Below, in pieces: positions 1 through 12,000 of a DNA stretch of 64,000 nucleotides; position 1 is the first letter of the stretch, and the number at the start of each line of letters is the position of its first letter. A model generated the notes under the pieces. The model was not told the origin of the DNA. It saw only the letters and a program-made list of their open reading frames with translations, and did no database searches. The stretch is from Oreocharis arfaki. Taxonomy: Eukaryota > Chordata > Aves > Passeriformes > Paramythiidae. The stretch covers positions 474,827 to 538,826 of the forward strand of contig VZRR01008215.1 in NCBI GenBank assembly GCA_013398015.1, given 5' to 3'. The translations under genes were made by a program, and so were the position numbers.

Positions 1-510
1 AAACCTTCCCAAATACAAACTGGCAGGATGGGGGGCCAAAACCAATGCAGATGAGGGGAAGGGACAAGTCAGTAAATGAAGGAGGGTGCAGGGGGCAGCA
101 CCACAGCCCCATGGTGTTACAGCCATCAGCCATGCCACCCTAAGCACTTTTATGCTGATAGCACTATCAGGCACAGCATGAAAACATTATCAGCTCTGTT
201 GGCAGTACTACTTCATAATCCCAATTAATCTGCTATTATTTCCTATGAATTTGGGAATGACCCACAAACTGAGATTCCTGGGCACTAGAGAGAATGCAAG
301 CAAAGGCCAAAAGTTTCATATCCTTTACACTGTTTCTTGTCATTTTAATGACACGAAATTGTGTTAGTTCGATCAATGAAGTCTGTTAGCATCTCAAGAA
401 CACGACTGAAACATCTCACCGTGACATATTATTCATCTTTGTACTACACTTAAAGCTTTAGCACTAGTAACAATGCTAAAAAGAAAGCCCACAAACCCTT
501 GTGCACTCAC
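1..510 (-). other. CNIH4: CNIH4 intron 3 (partial)
   Basis: This stretch follows the exon 3 donor (GTGAGT on the minus strand, ending at 510). I looked for the next CNIH4 exon and did not find it. No repeat or RNA gene is recognisable. Confidence 0.75.
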
Positions 511-2875
511 CTATATATATTCCACGTGGCCACTGGCAGGTTAAGGAGGAAGATGAACCAGTGCAATGAAATAAGCATTAACACCGTTACAACAGCATGG
601 CCAATCACCTCAGGCACCACCCACTGCAGAAAGGGGAAAGACCAGAGTTACATGCACAAATGTAAACTCCTTTACAAAAAAGACATCTATTTGGGATTAT
701 AATCTGATTATAATCATGTAAAATCGGAAAAAAAACTGGCAGCAGAGGCACGTGATTCCATCACAGTGTGGAGAAATGAATACCTTCAGGTAGGTTCCAC
801 ACTAGTCAGCAGAAATCAAGCCCCGAGATATTGTAACAGAGGTGCTTTATCCAAGCATTACAAACATTTCTGGAGAGCAGCACAGCAGCTGCCTGAACAC
901 AACTATACTACAGAAGCATTCAAGAAAGAGAACTAAGAGAGTACACAGAGCTCATTAGAAATCACTGCAGAGAACAGTGGATTTAGGAATTCAGATAATT
1001 AAAAACTGCACAAACAGCCTCAGGCTTGGAACAGATAAGAAAGCTGATCAATATAAAAACTGGCATAGTTAAATTGGGTCAGCCCCTGGCAATTACATGT
1101 TTTTAGCTTGACAGGATCCTGTACCATTCTCTCTCTCATTAAGAAAAAAAAATACCTTTAAATCAAAGTGAACACACACACCGGAAGGCCAGATTGATTA
1201 AACGCTAAGAGTTTTAGGTGGATTAGTTTAAAATGGTACTTTTGTGATGGAATTTGCTGGAAGATGGACATCCAAAAAAAGACAAGCAGGCTGAAATAAG
1301 GGATACATGCAAAATACTGCAAATCAAGGCTCCTCGGATACCCTTCACACCCCAGTTATTTGCAGTGCTCAGATGAAGGATGTGGTTTTCTCAAACCACA
1401 GTAAATGCAAAGAAGGACAATTTACTTTATTAAGCTTGGAGCAGCACGATCTAGCGTTGATGTAGTCACATTCCAGATCTGATAGTGTGATTATCTGAGG
1501 TTCAAGATAAGGAAACACCGTAAGGTAACTCAGAATACACAAAGCTTTACTTTTAGCCAATCAACTGGGGAGAACCCTCTGCTCTCAGCATTTACTGTTG
1601 CTCTATGCTGGTCTTTCAAAGGCGTGTTTCAACTAGTTACAGCTCACTCCTATTTTAGATAGAAGGCTTGGCTACATTTTATCATCATGGCCAAGTGATT
1701 TTATTATACATTCCCAAGGGCAAGTGTTGCACAAGTGCTAAAGTTCAGTTCAGCCCTTAAAACCGACCAGGGAGGCAAACTCAGTACTTTTAGTATCAAA
1801 ATTGTTAGTACAATCCTTGCGACCAAAACTTAAAACTTTTTTTTTAAGAAAAAATTCATGCACTTTTAAACTCTCCTCACAAAAGAGTGCAGTTTTAAGA
1901 AGTGAGTCTAATTTTTTTCCCGACATTTACAACAACACTGAATTAATTAATACTTTGGTAGGAAATAAGAGGGTAACATCGTTATTGAATGAACTTTCAG
2001 ACTGAAATACAAATATTTCAGACAGAAAAGTCGTCTCAAAAAAGGCTTAGGATGCACGTGTGCACCTCGCCATGCTGTCTCCTGTAAAGCTCATGGTTCT
2101 TTTCTCCAAGGAAATTTTTTTTCTACTCCTAAAAATGGCTTAAAGGCAGCTCATTTTTCAACAAACAACTTAGCCTTCTAGGATTAATTTCTTTCGGGTG
2201 GTTTTGCTAGAAGAACTGGGTAGACTCTGAAAAATTAATCCGCCAGGATTGAAAGAGTGCGAAAGCCAGTTCTCTTTTACTGAAAAAAGTAAGGAAAGAA
2301 GTGAAAAAAAAAAAAAAAAGTCAAATCTGTGCCTTTACACTGCAACAACGCCCGCCAGCAAAGACTGCGGACCAGTCTCTAACAAAAGAGCATGGAAATC
2401 CTGCTTGCCGAGGATCTCGGAGCCCCAGAGCTAGGAGCACACAGCTAACACCGAGCAAGGCGTCCTTGCAATTAAAACGCTGCTGGCCGCACTTCTTAGG
2501 CCCGTGCAGCTGCCGAGCACCAACGCCGGGCACCCGCTCCTCGTGCCGCGCCTGTGTCTCCTCAGCCGCGGCCGCGGCCGCCCGTGGAGCCGCAGCCCCG
2601 CGGGGCGAGCACGGTCCGGGCTCCGAACCCGCGCCGCCCCTGCCGGGCGCTGCCGCCGCTCCGCAGCCCCCGGGCCCCGCGGCCGCGGCCATCACCCAGC
2701 GCAGCCCCTCCGCCTTCAGCCCACCGGCGGCGCCTCAGCGGGCCCGTCCCGCCCCGGAGCCCGTCCCTGCCCACCCCGCGCCCCCCGCGCCGGAGGAGCA
2801 GGATACGAAATAGACGGAGAGGAAGATGAGGGCGCAGCAATCGATCAGCGAGAAGATGAAGACCACCGACTCCAT
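511..2875 (-). CDS. CNIH4: CNIH4, cornichon family member 4 (5' part; exons 1-3, C-terminal exons outside window)
   Basis: Three coding exons were read on the minus strand: 2807-2875 (starts MESVVFIFSLIDCC, 23 codons), 1426-1494 (IITLSDLECDYINARSCC, 23 codons) and 511-623 (WVVPEVIGHAVV to WNIYR, 37 codons plus two bases). All boundaries are AG/GT and phases agree. The joined 83 residues match vertebrate CNIH4 almost residue for residue (the human protein has 139), so roughly 55 C-terminal residues lie left of the window. Residues about 4-22 and 54-75 are hydrophobic membrane segments, with the conserved CDYINARSCCSKLN loop between them. Cornichons are ER membrane cargo receptors that load clients into COPII vesicles; CNIH4 is reported to assist export of G-protein-coupled receptors. 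The gene is head-to-head with NVL and shares its promoter. Identity is very secure; only the 3' end is unseen. Confidence 0.96.
624..2806 (-). other. CNIH4: CNIH4 introns 1 and 2
   Basis: Intron 2 (624-1425) and intron 1 (1495-2806) are ordinary AT-rich intron sequence. They contain short A/T runs, such as the poly-A near 2303-2319, until the GC-rich promoter island begins near 2480. No further gene or recognisable transposon is seen. Confidence 0.7.
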
Positions 2876-2952
2876 CCCGCCGCCGCGCCCAACGCGTTCG
2901 GGCCCTCCCGGCCGCCGTAGGTCCCGCCCCGCCCGGGCGGGCCTGCGCCGCG

Positions 2953-2973
2953 CGGCACGCTGGGAAATGGAGT
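2953..2973 (-). promoter_or_regulatory. ZNF143/STAF-like (SBS) binding site candidate
   Basis: On the minus strand this reads ACTCCATTTCCCAGCGTGC followed by CG. It resembles the vertebrate promoter motif bound by ZNF143 (ACTACAATTCCCAGCATGC), with the TTCCCAGC core intact and a few mismatches outside it. It sits between the two divergent start codons, a usual place for this motif. Binding is inferred only. Confidence 0.5.
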
Positions 2974-3038
2974 CCCCTCCTCAGGCGGGCTGGCGGCCAT
3001 GCGGTGTCGGCCCGGCCGCGCCTCCGATCCCCGGCTGA
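2967..3038 (+). other. Overlapping upstream ORF at the NVL start
   Basis: An ATG at 2967, 32 bp upstream of the NVL ATG and in a different frame, opens a 23-codon reading frame (MESPPQAGWRPCG...) ending at TGA 3036-3038, inside NVL exon 1. Its context is strong (G at -3, G at +4), whereas the NVL ATG has G at -3 but C at +4. It matters only if NVL transcription starts upstream of 2967. Confidence 0.45.
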
Positions 3039-6000
3039 AGCAGCGCATCAAGCAGGTACCGCCCGCCCGCCGGGGCACCCCCGGTACCACCGGCACCCCC
3101 GGTACCTCCTGCACCCCCGGCACCTCCTCGTATTCATATATATGCAGCCGCTGGGGGTGATCGTGTGTCCCCCCTCTGGCTGAAGGGCCTTGAGCATCCG
3201 GCCCGCTTAGGGGAGGACCAAACCCCGTCCCTGCCTCTGAGGGCTTTAGAAAGATCTATTTGTTTATTTTATTTATTTTAATTTTCTGGAAAATCGTGGT
3301 TTTTTCTCTCATTCTTCTGTTCCCTTCAGTAGTTCTGGTCTTGAAGCTGGCTGCTGCTTCAGATGTGAAATGAATAGGGCAAAAGAAATATACTCGAAGT
3401 ATATGTAGGTAGATACATATAGCTATATGTATGCATATACATACACACACACGGTGTGTATATGTGCATATATATGCGTATTCATATATATGTGTGTATA
3501 TATATGTGGTATATATGTATGTAGATATATGTGTGTATACGTGTGTGTATATATATATATATGTATTTGGACCTTTGGAAAAATGCCTGCACAAAAAGGG
3601 TGGTTGGGCATTGGAATGGGCTGCCCAGGGAGGTGGTGGAGTCACCATCCCTGGAGATGTTTAAGGACAGACTGGACGTGGCACTCAGTGCTGTGGTGTG
3701 CTGGACGTGGTGGTGATCGGTCATAGGCTGGGCTCGGTGATCTCAGAGGTCTTTTCCAACCTGATTGATTCCGTGATTCTGCGATATTGGCAAACGGTGT
3801 TTGTATTTGGAAATGTGCACAGTGATTTTATTGAATGGCTGAGAGAAGGGGGAAATGGGATTACTTCCTAAATACACGAGGGAAGAACAGGGAAAACTGT
3901 GGTTCCTTCAAGTGGCACAGTGCTGTGTCGCATCTTAGGGTAGTTTGTAATGACTTTGTGCATTGAACATCAGGTTTCTGAGCCTCTGTATGAGTGTACT
4001 CCACTTCTAATTCCTTAAAATGAGTGTACTCCACTTCTAATTCCTTAAAATGAGAGAGTGACTGCTTGAGGATACTTGTTTGGTTTAATTCACAAGATCA
4101 CATTGACTATGCCTTGACTATTCCAAAGTGGAAAATCCAGCTGGGTTTGTGGTAGGCTTGATGTTTCTTGCAGGGCAGGCACTGCCCATGGGTGATCTGA
4201 ATCATATTAATGATTTTGAAAGCTAAATCTGTATTCAATTTGGTTGTTTTGTATAGACTTATTAATTTAAATGAGGGTTTGAAATTTTCCTTGCTGTGAT
4301 GTTTATGATACCACATCTTTTAGGGTGATTCTATATTTTCTTCCTCTCTTTTAAGAAGGAAGCCACTTTTACAGTATTAAAAGTTCTTGCTCCTGATTTG
4401 GAGAGTGGGGAAAGAAAGCAAGTGGAGTACAGTTGTACATGGAATTTAGTACATTTTGTCACACTTTCATAACTGGGCTTTGAAAATGGGTTGGATTAGC
4501 TGCTGTCAGAGCAATAAAAGGCCTGATAAAATTCATTTTAATTAATATACTTCTCTGTGGTATTCTTTGAAATATGTTGTAAAGATTAAAGTTGTTCTTA
4601 CGACAGTGTCCACGCTGATTGATGTGGATGGTTTCATTTTTAGGGTAGGAGATCTAAACCAGAAGGAGGATAACTGAGAGGAACCAAGGCAGCAAGATGG
4701 TGTGTGGGCTACAAAGTCAGCTTTCTTGCTAAATAAAAATGACAGAGTTGACCCAGCAGAAGTCATCAAAGCCCCCACATGTAGGATGCTGCCTTTCCCT
4801 GGGAAGCAGAGCTGCCCAGTAATCTGTGCTTTAATAAGCATTTCCCATTTCATTGGGCAATACTATCTGGTGCATTGCAAGTCAGTGAAAAGCTGATTCT
4901 GATTTTCATTTCAGCTTCTAAGGAGGGTAGAATTTAAAATAGGCATATTTGGTCAAGCTGTTCTGGTGAAGTGATTGACAAAGATTTTATTCCCTGCTTA
5001 AAATTCTTCATTTCAGTATCTTGCAAGTAGTAAATGTGGGCAGTATGTTGACATTGGAATTCTAGCATCTGATTTGCAGAAAACCTACAGGTGAGCCAAG
5101 ATTTGTCTTCTTATATCCTGTGTTCAAAATGTAGAATATATTAGTTTGTTATTTTGCATTCATTATAAAAGTTATAATTTTCTTTATGTTAACTTCACTG
5201 CCAGTTGTTGAGGTTGATTGAAGCACTAAGATTGTTTCCCCTCCAGTGTTTCCATTATGCTGATATATTTAATGACTCATATTTTATTAATGCATTGGCA
5301 TTATGAGATCTAGTTGTGGTTTGGGTTGATTTCTTTTTTTGAATAAAGAGCTACAGATGCATTGCAGCATGTTGGGATTTACCCCAGTGGGTTTAAAATC
5401 TGAGGGAAAATAACACTTCAGTGCAGACATGAGGGGGGCGATACGGGATCCAGTCAGACACTAATATCTTGCTTGGTCACTCAGCAGGACAATCACATTT
5501 TCACACAGGTAGTTTTTAATAAGAACCTGTGTGGAAGCTGGGGAATCAACTTCCCATGTGCTTTTTCCACTGGGAATGACACTATGTTGAGGGAAAATTC
5601 AGTTGGTGTAACGTGTTTATTTTGTTTTTTTTCAGTGTAGATTATGGACGAAGAAAAAGAAATGCCTTTAGAATACAAGTTGCAAAAGGTAGATCTGTTA
5701 ATATTATGTCCAAGATGCCAAATTCTTTGATTGTGCTTTGGCTGTTGATTCTTAACATGGTTGAACTTTTTCTTTCAGTGTTTGAAATAATCAGTAATGA
5801 AAAAGAACGCGAAGATTTGGCAGTTTTAGAATCTGAACATGTGGCAAAAAGAGCAAGACAACAAGAGAAAAATGAGTAAGAAGAACTTTTACTACTAGAT
5901 TAATAATGCCATTGCTGTTACCATTTCTTTAAAGCTTTCTGTTTCTGGTTTATTACATTTTGGTTGTTTCAAAGTTGCAGGTGGATCCTTGATTTCCCAT

Positions 6001-9000
6001 AAGGCTTGTCTTCCTCAGAAGTTACCTGTAGTTATTGGAAACCCTTTTATCACTGGAGACAAGCAGATACCAGAGCCAGTCATGATTTCTCTGTTGCAGG
6101 GAACATACAGCCCTGAATTAGTGGGCAACCTTATGGCTTCCTTGGTAGTTTTCCACATAATGCCCTGTTCCTCGTGTGTTTCAGTGCCTTTGTTTTGTGG
6201 GTAATCTTTCTTGGGTGTTAGAGATACTGGCCATATCTGAGAGATGAGACTACAAGACAGGCTGTTGGCAGTAAATCACCAGTGGATGTGAGATTGGAAT
6301 GAAGATTTCCTGACTCCTACCCCTATTCATAGTCTCATGGAGTGTTCTGTTTTCTCCGACATGGGATGGATGTTAAGGATCTCATGGGAAAAAGGACACT
6401 GTTGTCAGAAAGATTGGTGTGGTTCAGCAGTGATTTGCTGCTACTTCCCTTGGTGAACTGAATCAGGATGAGCCTACATCACTTTTTTTATAGGTCTGTC
6501 TTTCAGATAGGTTGACTAATTGATCCAACTCATCACACACTTGGAAAGAATGCATTTTTTTATCTTTCCATAGTAGAAGATTGAGAGCGTGGGAGTCAGG
6601 AATTTCTCTCCAGCATTAGGCTACATATCATGGTTATGGGGAAACACATTGTGGAAATTGCTTTTTATTTTAAATATGTCTCACTTGCAGTTCTGCTCTG
6701 CTAAATTAATAGTTTTTGTCTTCCTTCCATGTTAAGGACTACTGGAAGTGGCACAGATGACTCTGATTTTGATGATTATCCAGAAGATCTAGTAAGTTTT
6801 ATTTTATTATGGTTGTCTGTGTTTGTATAATATATGATTGTGTGTTGTGAAATTGCACTTGAGGAATTTAAAAGGGGAGATAAAGTGTAGTCAGAGTTGG
6901 CAATTCCAACTGAGAATCTGTGGAGCTGGAAGGAGGCTGTTTCCTGAAGGAAGCAGAGGAACTTGGGGTGGGGAATCACTTTGGAGAAGGCACACTGGGG
7001 GCCTGAAGGGCTTGGCTATCGTCAAATGGATGAAGTGATTGAGGGAACCGACATTTCCGACTCCTGCCAAGGGAGGTGCCTGTCCATTAGCAGGAGTCAT
7101 TCCAGGGTAAATTGCAAAGGCCCCTTCAAGCAGCACATGTAGGTTTACATGCAGTCATTTGGTTTGCAGAGGAGGGGGTGGGTTGGCGGATGCATTGCCT
7201 GTTTTCTCCAGCAGGGATAAAGCTGAATTATGTTTATGAAATACTTTTCATTGACCTCAATATAATAGTCCAAGTTATAACCTGTCCCGTGTATTTTCTT
7301 TTCAAATGTGTGAATCTGCAGTCTACAAATCACATGAACAGTTCTCTACTGAGCCTGTACAAGAAAGGAAATCCTGATTCTGTTCCACCCACTCCACGAA
7401 GTGACCCAGTGGAGACCCCTCCTCCTGTGAGAACAGCACCTCAAACAAGCACCCTCACACCAGAAGCAAGAGGCGAAAGACGAATCTCTGATGGTGGCTG
7501 GTTCATTGATAAAACTCCTGATGGGAAAGACTTTTTCATTGACCTCTCTGAGGATGGAGAAGGAGAGGAGAAGCAGCTGATTTCTGAGGTACTTTGTGTT
7601 TCACAAACCCAAGGAGTTTTAAGTAGATCTGTGAATAGAACTGGCCCGTTTCAAGCATGTTTGTGTAAGAGGTAGAAAGTGACCAAATAATGAGTTTCTT
7701 CCAGATTGTTTTGAGGGAAATGTGCTCAGTATTAAGGAGGCCCAGATTGGTGCCTGTACTGAGAGAAAGGTGCATGGAATGTAGCTGTTATTTATTCCAT
7801 TTGCCAGTGACTAGCCTCCCTGGCTTGTGGCTTGCTGTAGCCGCAGCACGTGGTCTTCCTTAGGCAATGGTAAAGTCTAAGTGACCCTGGGTGAAAACAG
7901 GAAACTACTTTTTCTTTCTTTTATCCAGTAAAAGTCCTTCTCTCACATGCAGTTAACTTGTGTTAGGATGGAATAATTTTTTCTTACACCCCCTTATGAC
8001 TTACTAGTAATAAAAATTGTTTCCAATGGAGTAAATACATTCGTAGAGTTTTATTCATCCCCAAAGTGGATTCCTCCATGGCATGCAAATAACTGGTGTC
8101 TGATTTTGCTTAGTAGTTTTGAGGGGCTTTGTTTGGTTTGGGTTTTGGTTTTTTTGCTTATTACTATGTTCTCTCAACAAAAAAAGTGACTGTTGTAATT
8201 AACCCATTTTAAAAAAGGCAAATCCTAAGTACAAAAAAGAGTTTCTACAAAAAGAATGGGATAAATTCCTTCCTTGCTTGTCTTTATTTTATAATATGTG
8301 TAAGTATCATTGACTCTCATTTAGTTCTTTAAAGTTTTTGCGGAAGTTCACTGACTTGGAAGGTTTTTGTGTATATAATTCTGGTTTTATGTCCTAGAAA
8401 TCAACAGAATTTTCTGTCTTGGAGAGTGAAAGAAAGAAGACAAAGGGCAGAAGAGCAAAAAGAAAAAAAGAAGAATTTCCAGATGTAGATGGAGAAATTG
8501 AATCCATGTTACTTAAGAAAGGTGAGAAGTTATTTTTAACTTCTTGTGTTACTCCAAACAAATAGATGGTATTAGACCATGGAATCTGTTACCAGATAAG
8601 TATTTTCTGATGTGCAGAGAAGTGGCCTCAGGCAGTTTTTATAAGAAATGTAACCTTAAAGTTGTACTAAAAAAATATTGCAGTCCTGTGTCTAGTACTA
8701 AAAAATAGTACTACTCTGTGTGCTTAGCTATTTGTTGAGGCTGAGTACCTTTCTGTTCAGTATTAGCAGCTACATTTGTACCCTGGCTAAGTTTGTGTGA
8801 CTTTTCCTCCTTAACAGTGAGAAGTAAGGGATCAGAGCTTTACCACCCTTCAGTGAAGTTTGAGGATGTAGGAGGCAATGATGAAACATTAAAGGTTAGT
8901 TAAAATTTAATTTGTGGGCTACAGGTTGCACTGAAGAAAATGTCACATTAAAAATGACCAAGAAGAAATATTGCAGAGTTCGTCTGCATGGCACTGAGAA

Positions 9001-12000
9001 AAGCTGCCTCTACCAACAGCAACAAGGTTGTTGGTTGTATTTTGATTAATCTTTCTGTAAGCAATCACTGAAATCAGATTGATAAACAGGACTTATTTTG
9101 CCCTGTCTATAAGAATAGCAATCTGTAATACTAATTTCTGCAGTTTAAACGGAGCTCCTGTGTTCTTTACAGGAAATATGCAAGATGCTCCTCCACATCC
9201 GTCATCCTGAGGTCTACAGTCACTTAGGAGTGGTTCCACCTCGGGGCTTTCTTTTACATGGGCCACCGGGATGTGGGAAGACCCTGCTGGCACAGGCAAT
9301 TGCTGGGGTGAGATGGCTTCACGTTTACAGCTTCTTCCTTTTCTGAGTTGCATTTACAGAGAAAGAGAATAATCTTCCTTCCTAACAGACTAGAGCTTTT
9401 CACGTTAGCCATCCTGTGATAGTCTGAAATATATTCATCTTTACTTCCTTTGTCGGAATTCCATCTGAATCTTTACTTGACAGAACCTCATGTGTAAAGA
9501 AGAGTCATAGTGATGAGGTTTTGTGTTTGATTTAACTTTTTTGAGGCATTTCCAGAGCAGAGCAACAGAGGCACAGGTGTTGAGAAGTGTATAAACGAAA
9601 GATAATTTTAGTTAAATTTACCATGCTGTTTCAAGTCTCGACTCAACCTTACCACCTTTTATGAGGCATTATGTTGATTCTGTTGGGTGGCATCTGTTCA
9701 ACAGCTGACTTCTGAATTCCAGAACTGGATGTTGCCTCCTCTGTGTCATACTGATGTTTTCAGAGCATATGACACTGTTGGTGTTAATAGTTTGGGGTGT
9801 GGTGAAGCTGCTGTGCCACTGTTCCTGTTTTGGATATAAAGCTAGAGACTTAGGGCTTTAAGTTTAGGGCTCTTCAGTGATAACCATGGACATTTTCTTT
9901 TTCTTCAGTATAGTTGTTCCTTAAATGTCACTGATTATAACCTTAAATTTAGGTGCATGTAAATTACTAACTTTTGTAATGCAGATAAAGAAAATACTGA
10001 TATTTATTCCTTGAATGTTGGTTGCACCTTCTGACCTTATTCTTCGAATGTTTTAATTAAGAAGATTTGAATGTTTTCATTCTAATGCCTTATTGTAAAA
10101 AGGAACCCTTTGAATGATTTGATGATATTTAATGCTTCAGTGGGTATTTGTATCCTGGAAGAGTACTGCATTGGGAGAAAGAAACATGTCGCAAGTGAAA
10201 AACTTTGAGATGAAATAAATTTAATGACTGCTTCTTAAACATTTTTTTCTTTAAAAAGAGATTTTCAGTAGTGCTATTTTAGGCAGATTATTTTTTTGAG
10301 CACCACAGGGTCTCTGGTGGCCTTGAGTTGCACAAATTAGGGTTAGTTTTCTTTTACATGTAATTCAAAGAGCTTGAAATAGGCTGCAACAACCTGTAGC
10401 ACTATGGTGCTGCAGTCTATTAAAGTTGCAGTTGTATTTATTTATTTTTAATAGCAGAACACTTTGAGTGTGAGCTTTACAAGTGTCTTAGTGCACAGTC
10501 CTACTGAAATTTCTGCTTCTGGAACAGGACTCTGGGAACCAAACCTGGTGGGGAATGCCTTCCAGACTGCTAATTGTTACCTGTATTTTAAGTTGGATGA
10601 CACTCCTTAGCTTTTTAAAAAGTTCTTTGAGAGTTAGTCCTGAGTATGTAATTTGTAGGTGTAAAAGATGTCGTATTGAAAAATATTTGTCCTCAAGGGC
10701 AGCCAGCATTTCTGACCTCTGGATGCATCATACAGTGTTCCTTGTTTCTTCCAGGAGCTTGAGCTCCCGATGTTGAAAGTGGCAGCAACAGAGATTGTGT
10801 CTGGAGTGTCAGGGGAATCTGAGCAGAAACTGAGAGAGCTGTTTGAGCAGGCTGTGGTAAGACACCCACTGGAAATAGCTCTGTAAATCGTTTGTCTTTT
10901 TTCTTTGGAAAGGTCCATACTTTGTTGCTGTGATTTGAGTTTGAGTAAACGTTAGTGAGCGAATCTTCATCCTGCTGCACACATGACTTGTCTCCCCTTC
11001 TGTGACCAGAATTCCATTGTACTGTCATGATGTCACAGAGCACAAAGCATACTATTCTGAAGCCTTGACAAAAGATGCTTCATCGTAGCAATGTAAAGAG
11101 AGCAACATGAATTATTTGCATATTTCGATCTGCTTGGCTTGATATATAAAAGAAAAAATCAAGAGCAGTTCATTGTGCTTTTTTGTTACAAGGGGTTCTT
11201 GCTAGTTTTGCATGGCGTGGAATTTGAGTGAATGTCAGAGACTTTAGGCTTTGGGGGAATAGGTAGAAAGGAGGAGATTTGGAAAAAACATGATAAGAGC
11301 AGGAGAAAAGTTAAAGTCTTGCTTTGGTGTGACTTCTGGATGTAGTAGGAAGCAAAGAGAACAAGACAAGTTGAGATAATTTTAATTTAAACAAATGCAG
11401 ATTTTTCTGGGTTTTAGTATGTGGCATATGTTTTATTTCATTAGGTCAGTTTTCTGTTCCTGGCCTCTGAGAATGTTCTGGTTTTCCAACTTTATTTCGT
11501 TTTTCGACTCTCCCCCACAGCTGTATATTGGTATTTAAAGTATGTTCCTGTAAAAAAGAGCCCTAAACAGGGCAAAAAGGTTGATTGTGAAGCTGTTTTT
11601 TATGCTTCCAGTTCATACTAAATTTTAATTTTCAGAGAGCCTTGTTAAGAAGTTGTTTAGAATAAAATTACATAGGCTATGGCAAAGAATTTCTAGAAAT
11701 TACATCTTTTGTATGTGTAGTGATTGAGGGGAGGTTGCTCTAAATTACTCTTACAGAAATAACATCTATTGCATAAAATATGCTTAAAATAAAACCTCTT
11801 GCGTTTCTTATAGAGTCTCACATTCCCTTAAGTAGTTTTTCCACTTAGTTTTTGCAGCAGCTTTTGTAGGGGGGAAAAGAAAACGATTCCTCGTTGTTCA
11901 GGTGCTGTGGACTTTTTGCTGCCTTTTCCCTTCTGTCACAGCGGGAAAGGGAATGGCCACGAGATGGCGCAGCTGGTGCCTGGGAACACCCAGTGCAGCG

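Larger units (their letters stand above)
2480..3127. promoter_or_regulatory. CpG-island bidirectional promoter of CNIH4 and NVL
   Basis: GC content and CpG density rise sharply from about 2480 and fall after about 3127. The island covers both first coding exons. The CNIH4 start codon (2873-2875, minus) and NVL start codon (2999-3001, plus) are 123 bp apart, so both transcripts must start in this island. No TATA box is apparent in the gap, as expected for CpG-island housekeeping promoters. A ZNF143-like site lies between the starts. Exact transcription start sites cannot be read from sequence. Confidence 0.85.
2999..8894 (+). other. NVL: NVL exons 1-8: N-terminal module and linker
   Basis: Exons: 2999-3055, 5017-5090, 5636-5688, 5779-5875, 6737-6791, 7322-7588, 8398-8521, 8818-8894. 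They encode residues 1-268. Exons 1-4 form the N-terminal module (LKQRIKQYLASSKCGQYVDI; VDYGRRKRNAFRIQVAKV). Exons 4-6 are acidic and low in complexity up to GGWFIDKTPDGKDFF. Exon 7 carries the basic cluster RKKTKGRRAKRKK (residues 213-225), the likely nuclear/nucleolar signal. Exon 8 ends with VKFEDVGGNDETLK, the usual lead-in to a type II AAA domain. Intron 3 (5689-5778) is only 90 bp and is open in frame. Confidence 0.94.

Noticed and set aside
2301..3123. Overlapping Pro/Arg/Ala/Gly-rich frames of 70-170 codons on both strands
   Set aside because: Products of the stop-poor GC-rich CpG island and minisatellite. They overlap the real CNIH4 and NVL first exons in other frames.
3256..3726. 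Several Tyr/Ile/His/Thr-rich frames
   Set aside because: Translations of the TA/TG microsatellite and the adjoining CR1 fragment.
7112..7675. 187-codon frame around NVL exon 6
   Set aside because: Only 7322-7588 is exon; both flanks are intron read-through past clear AG and GT sites.
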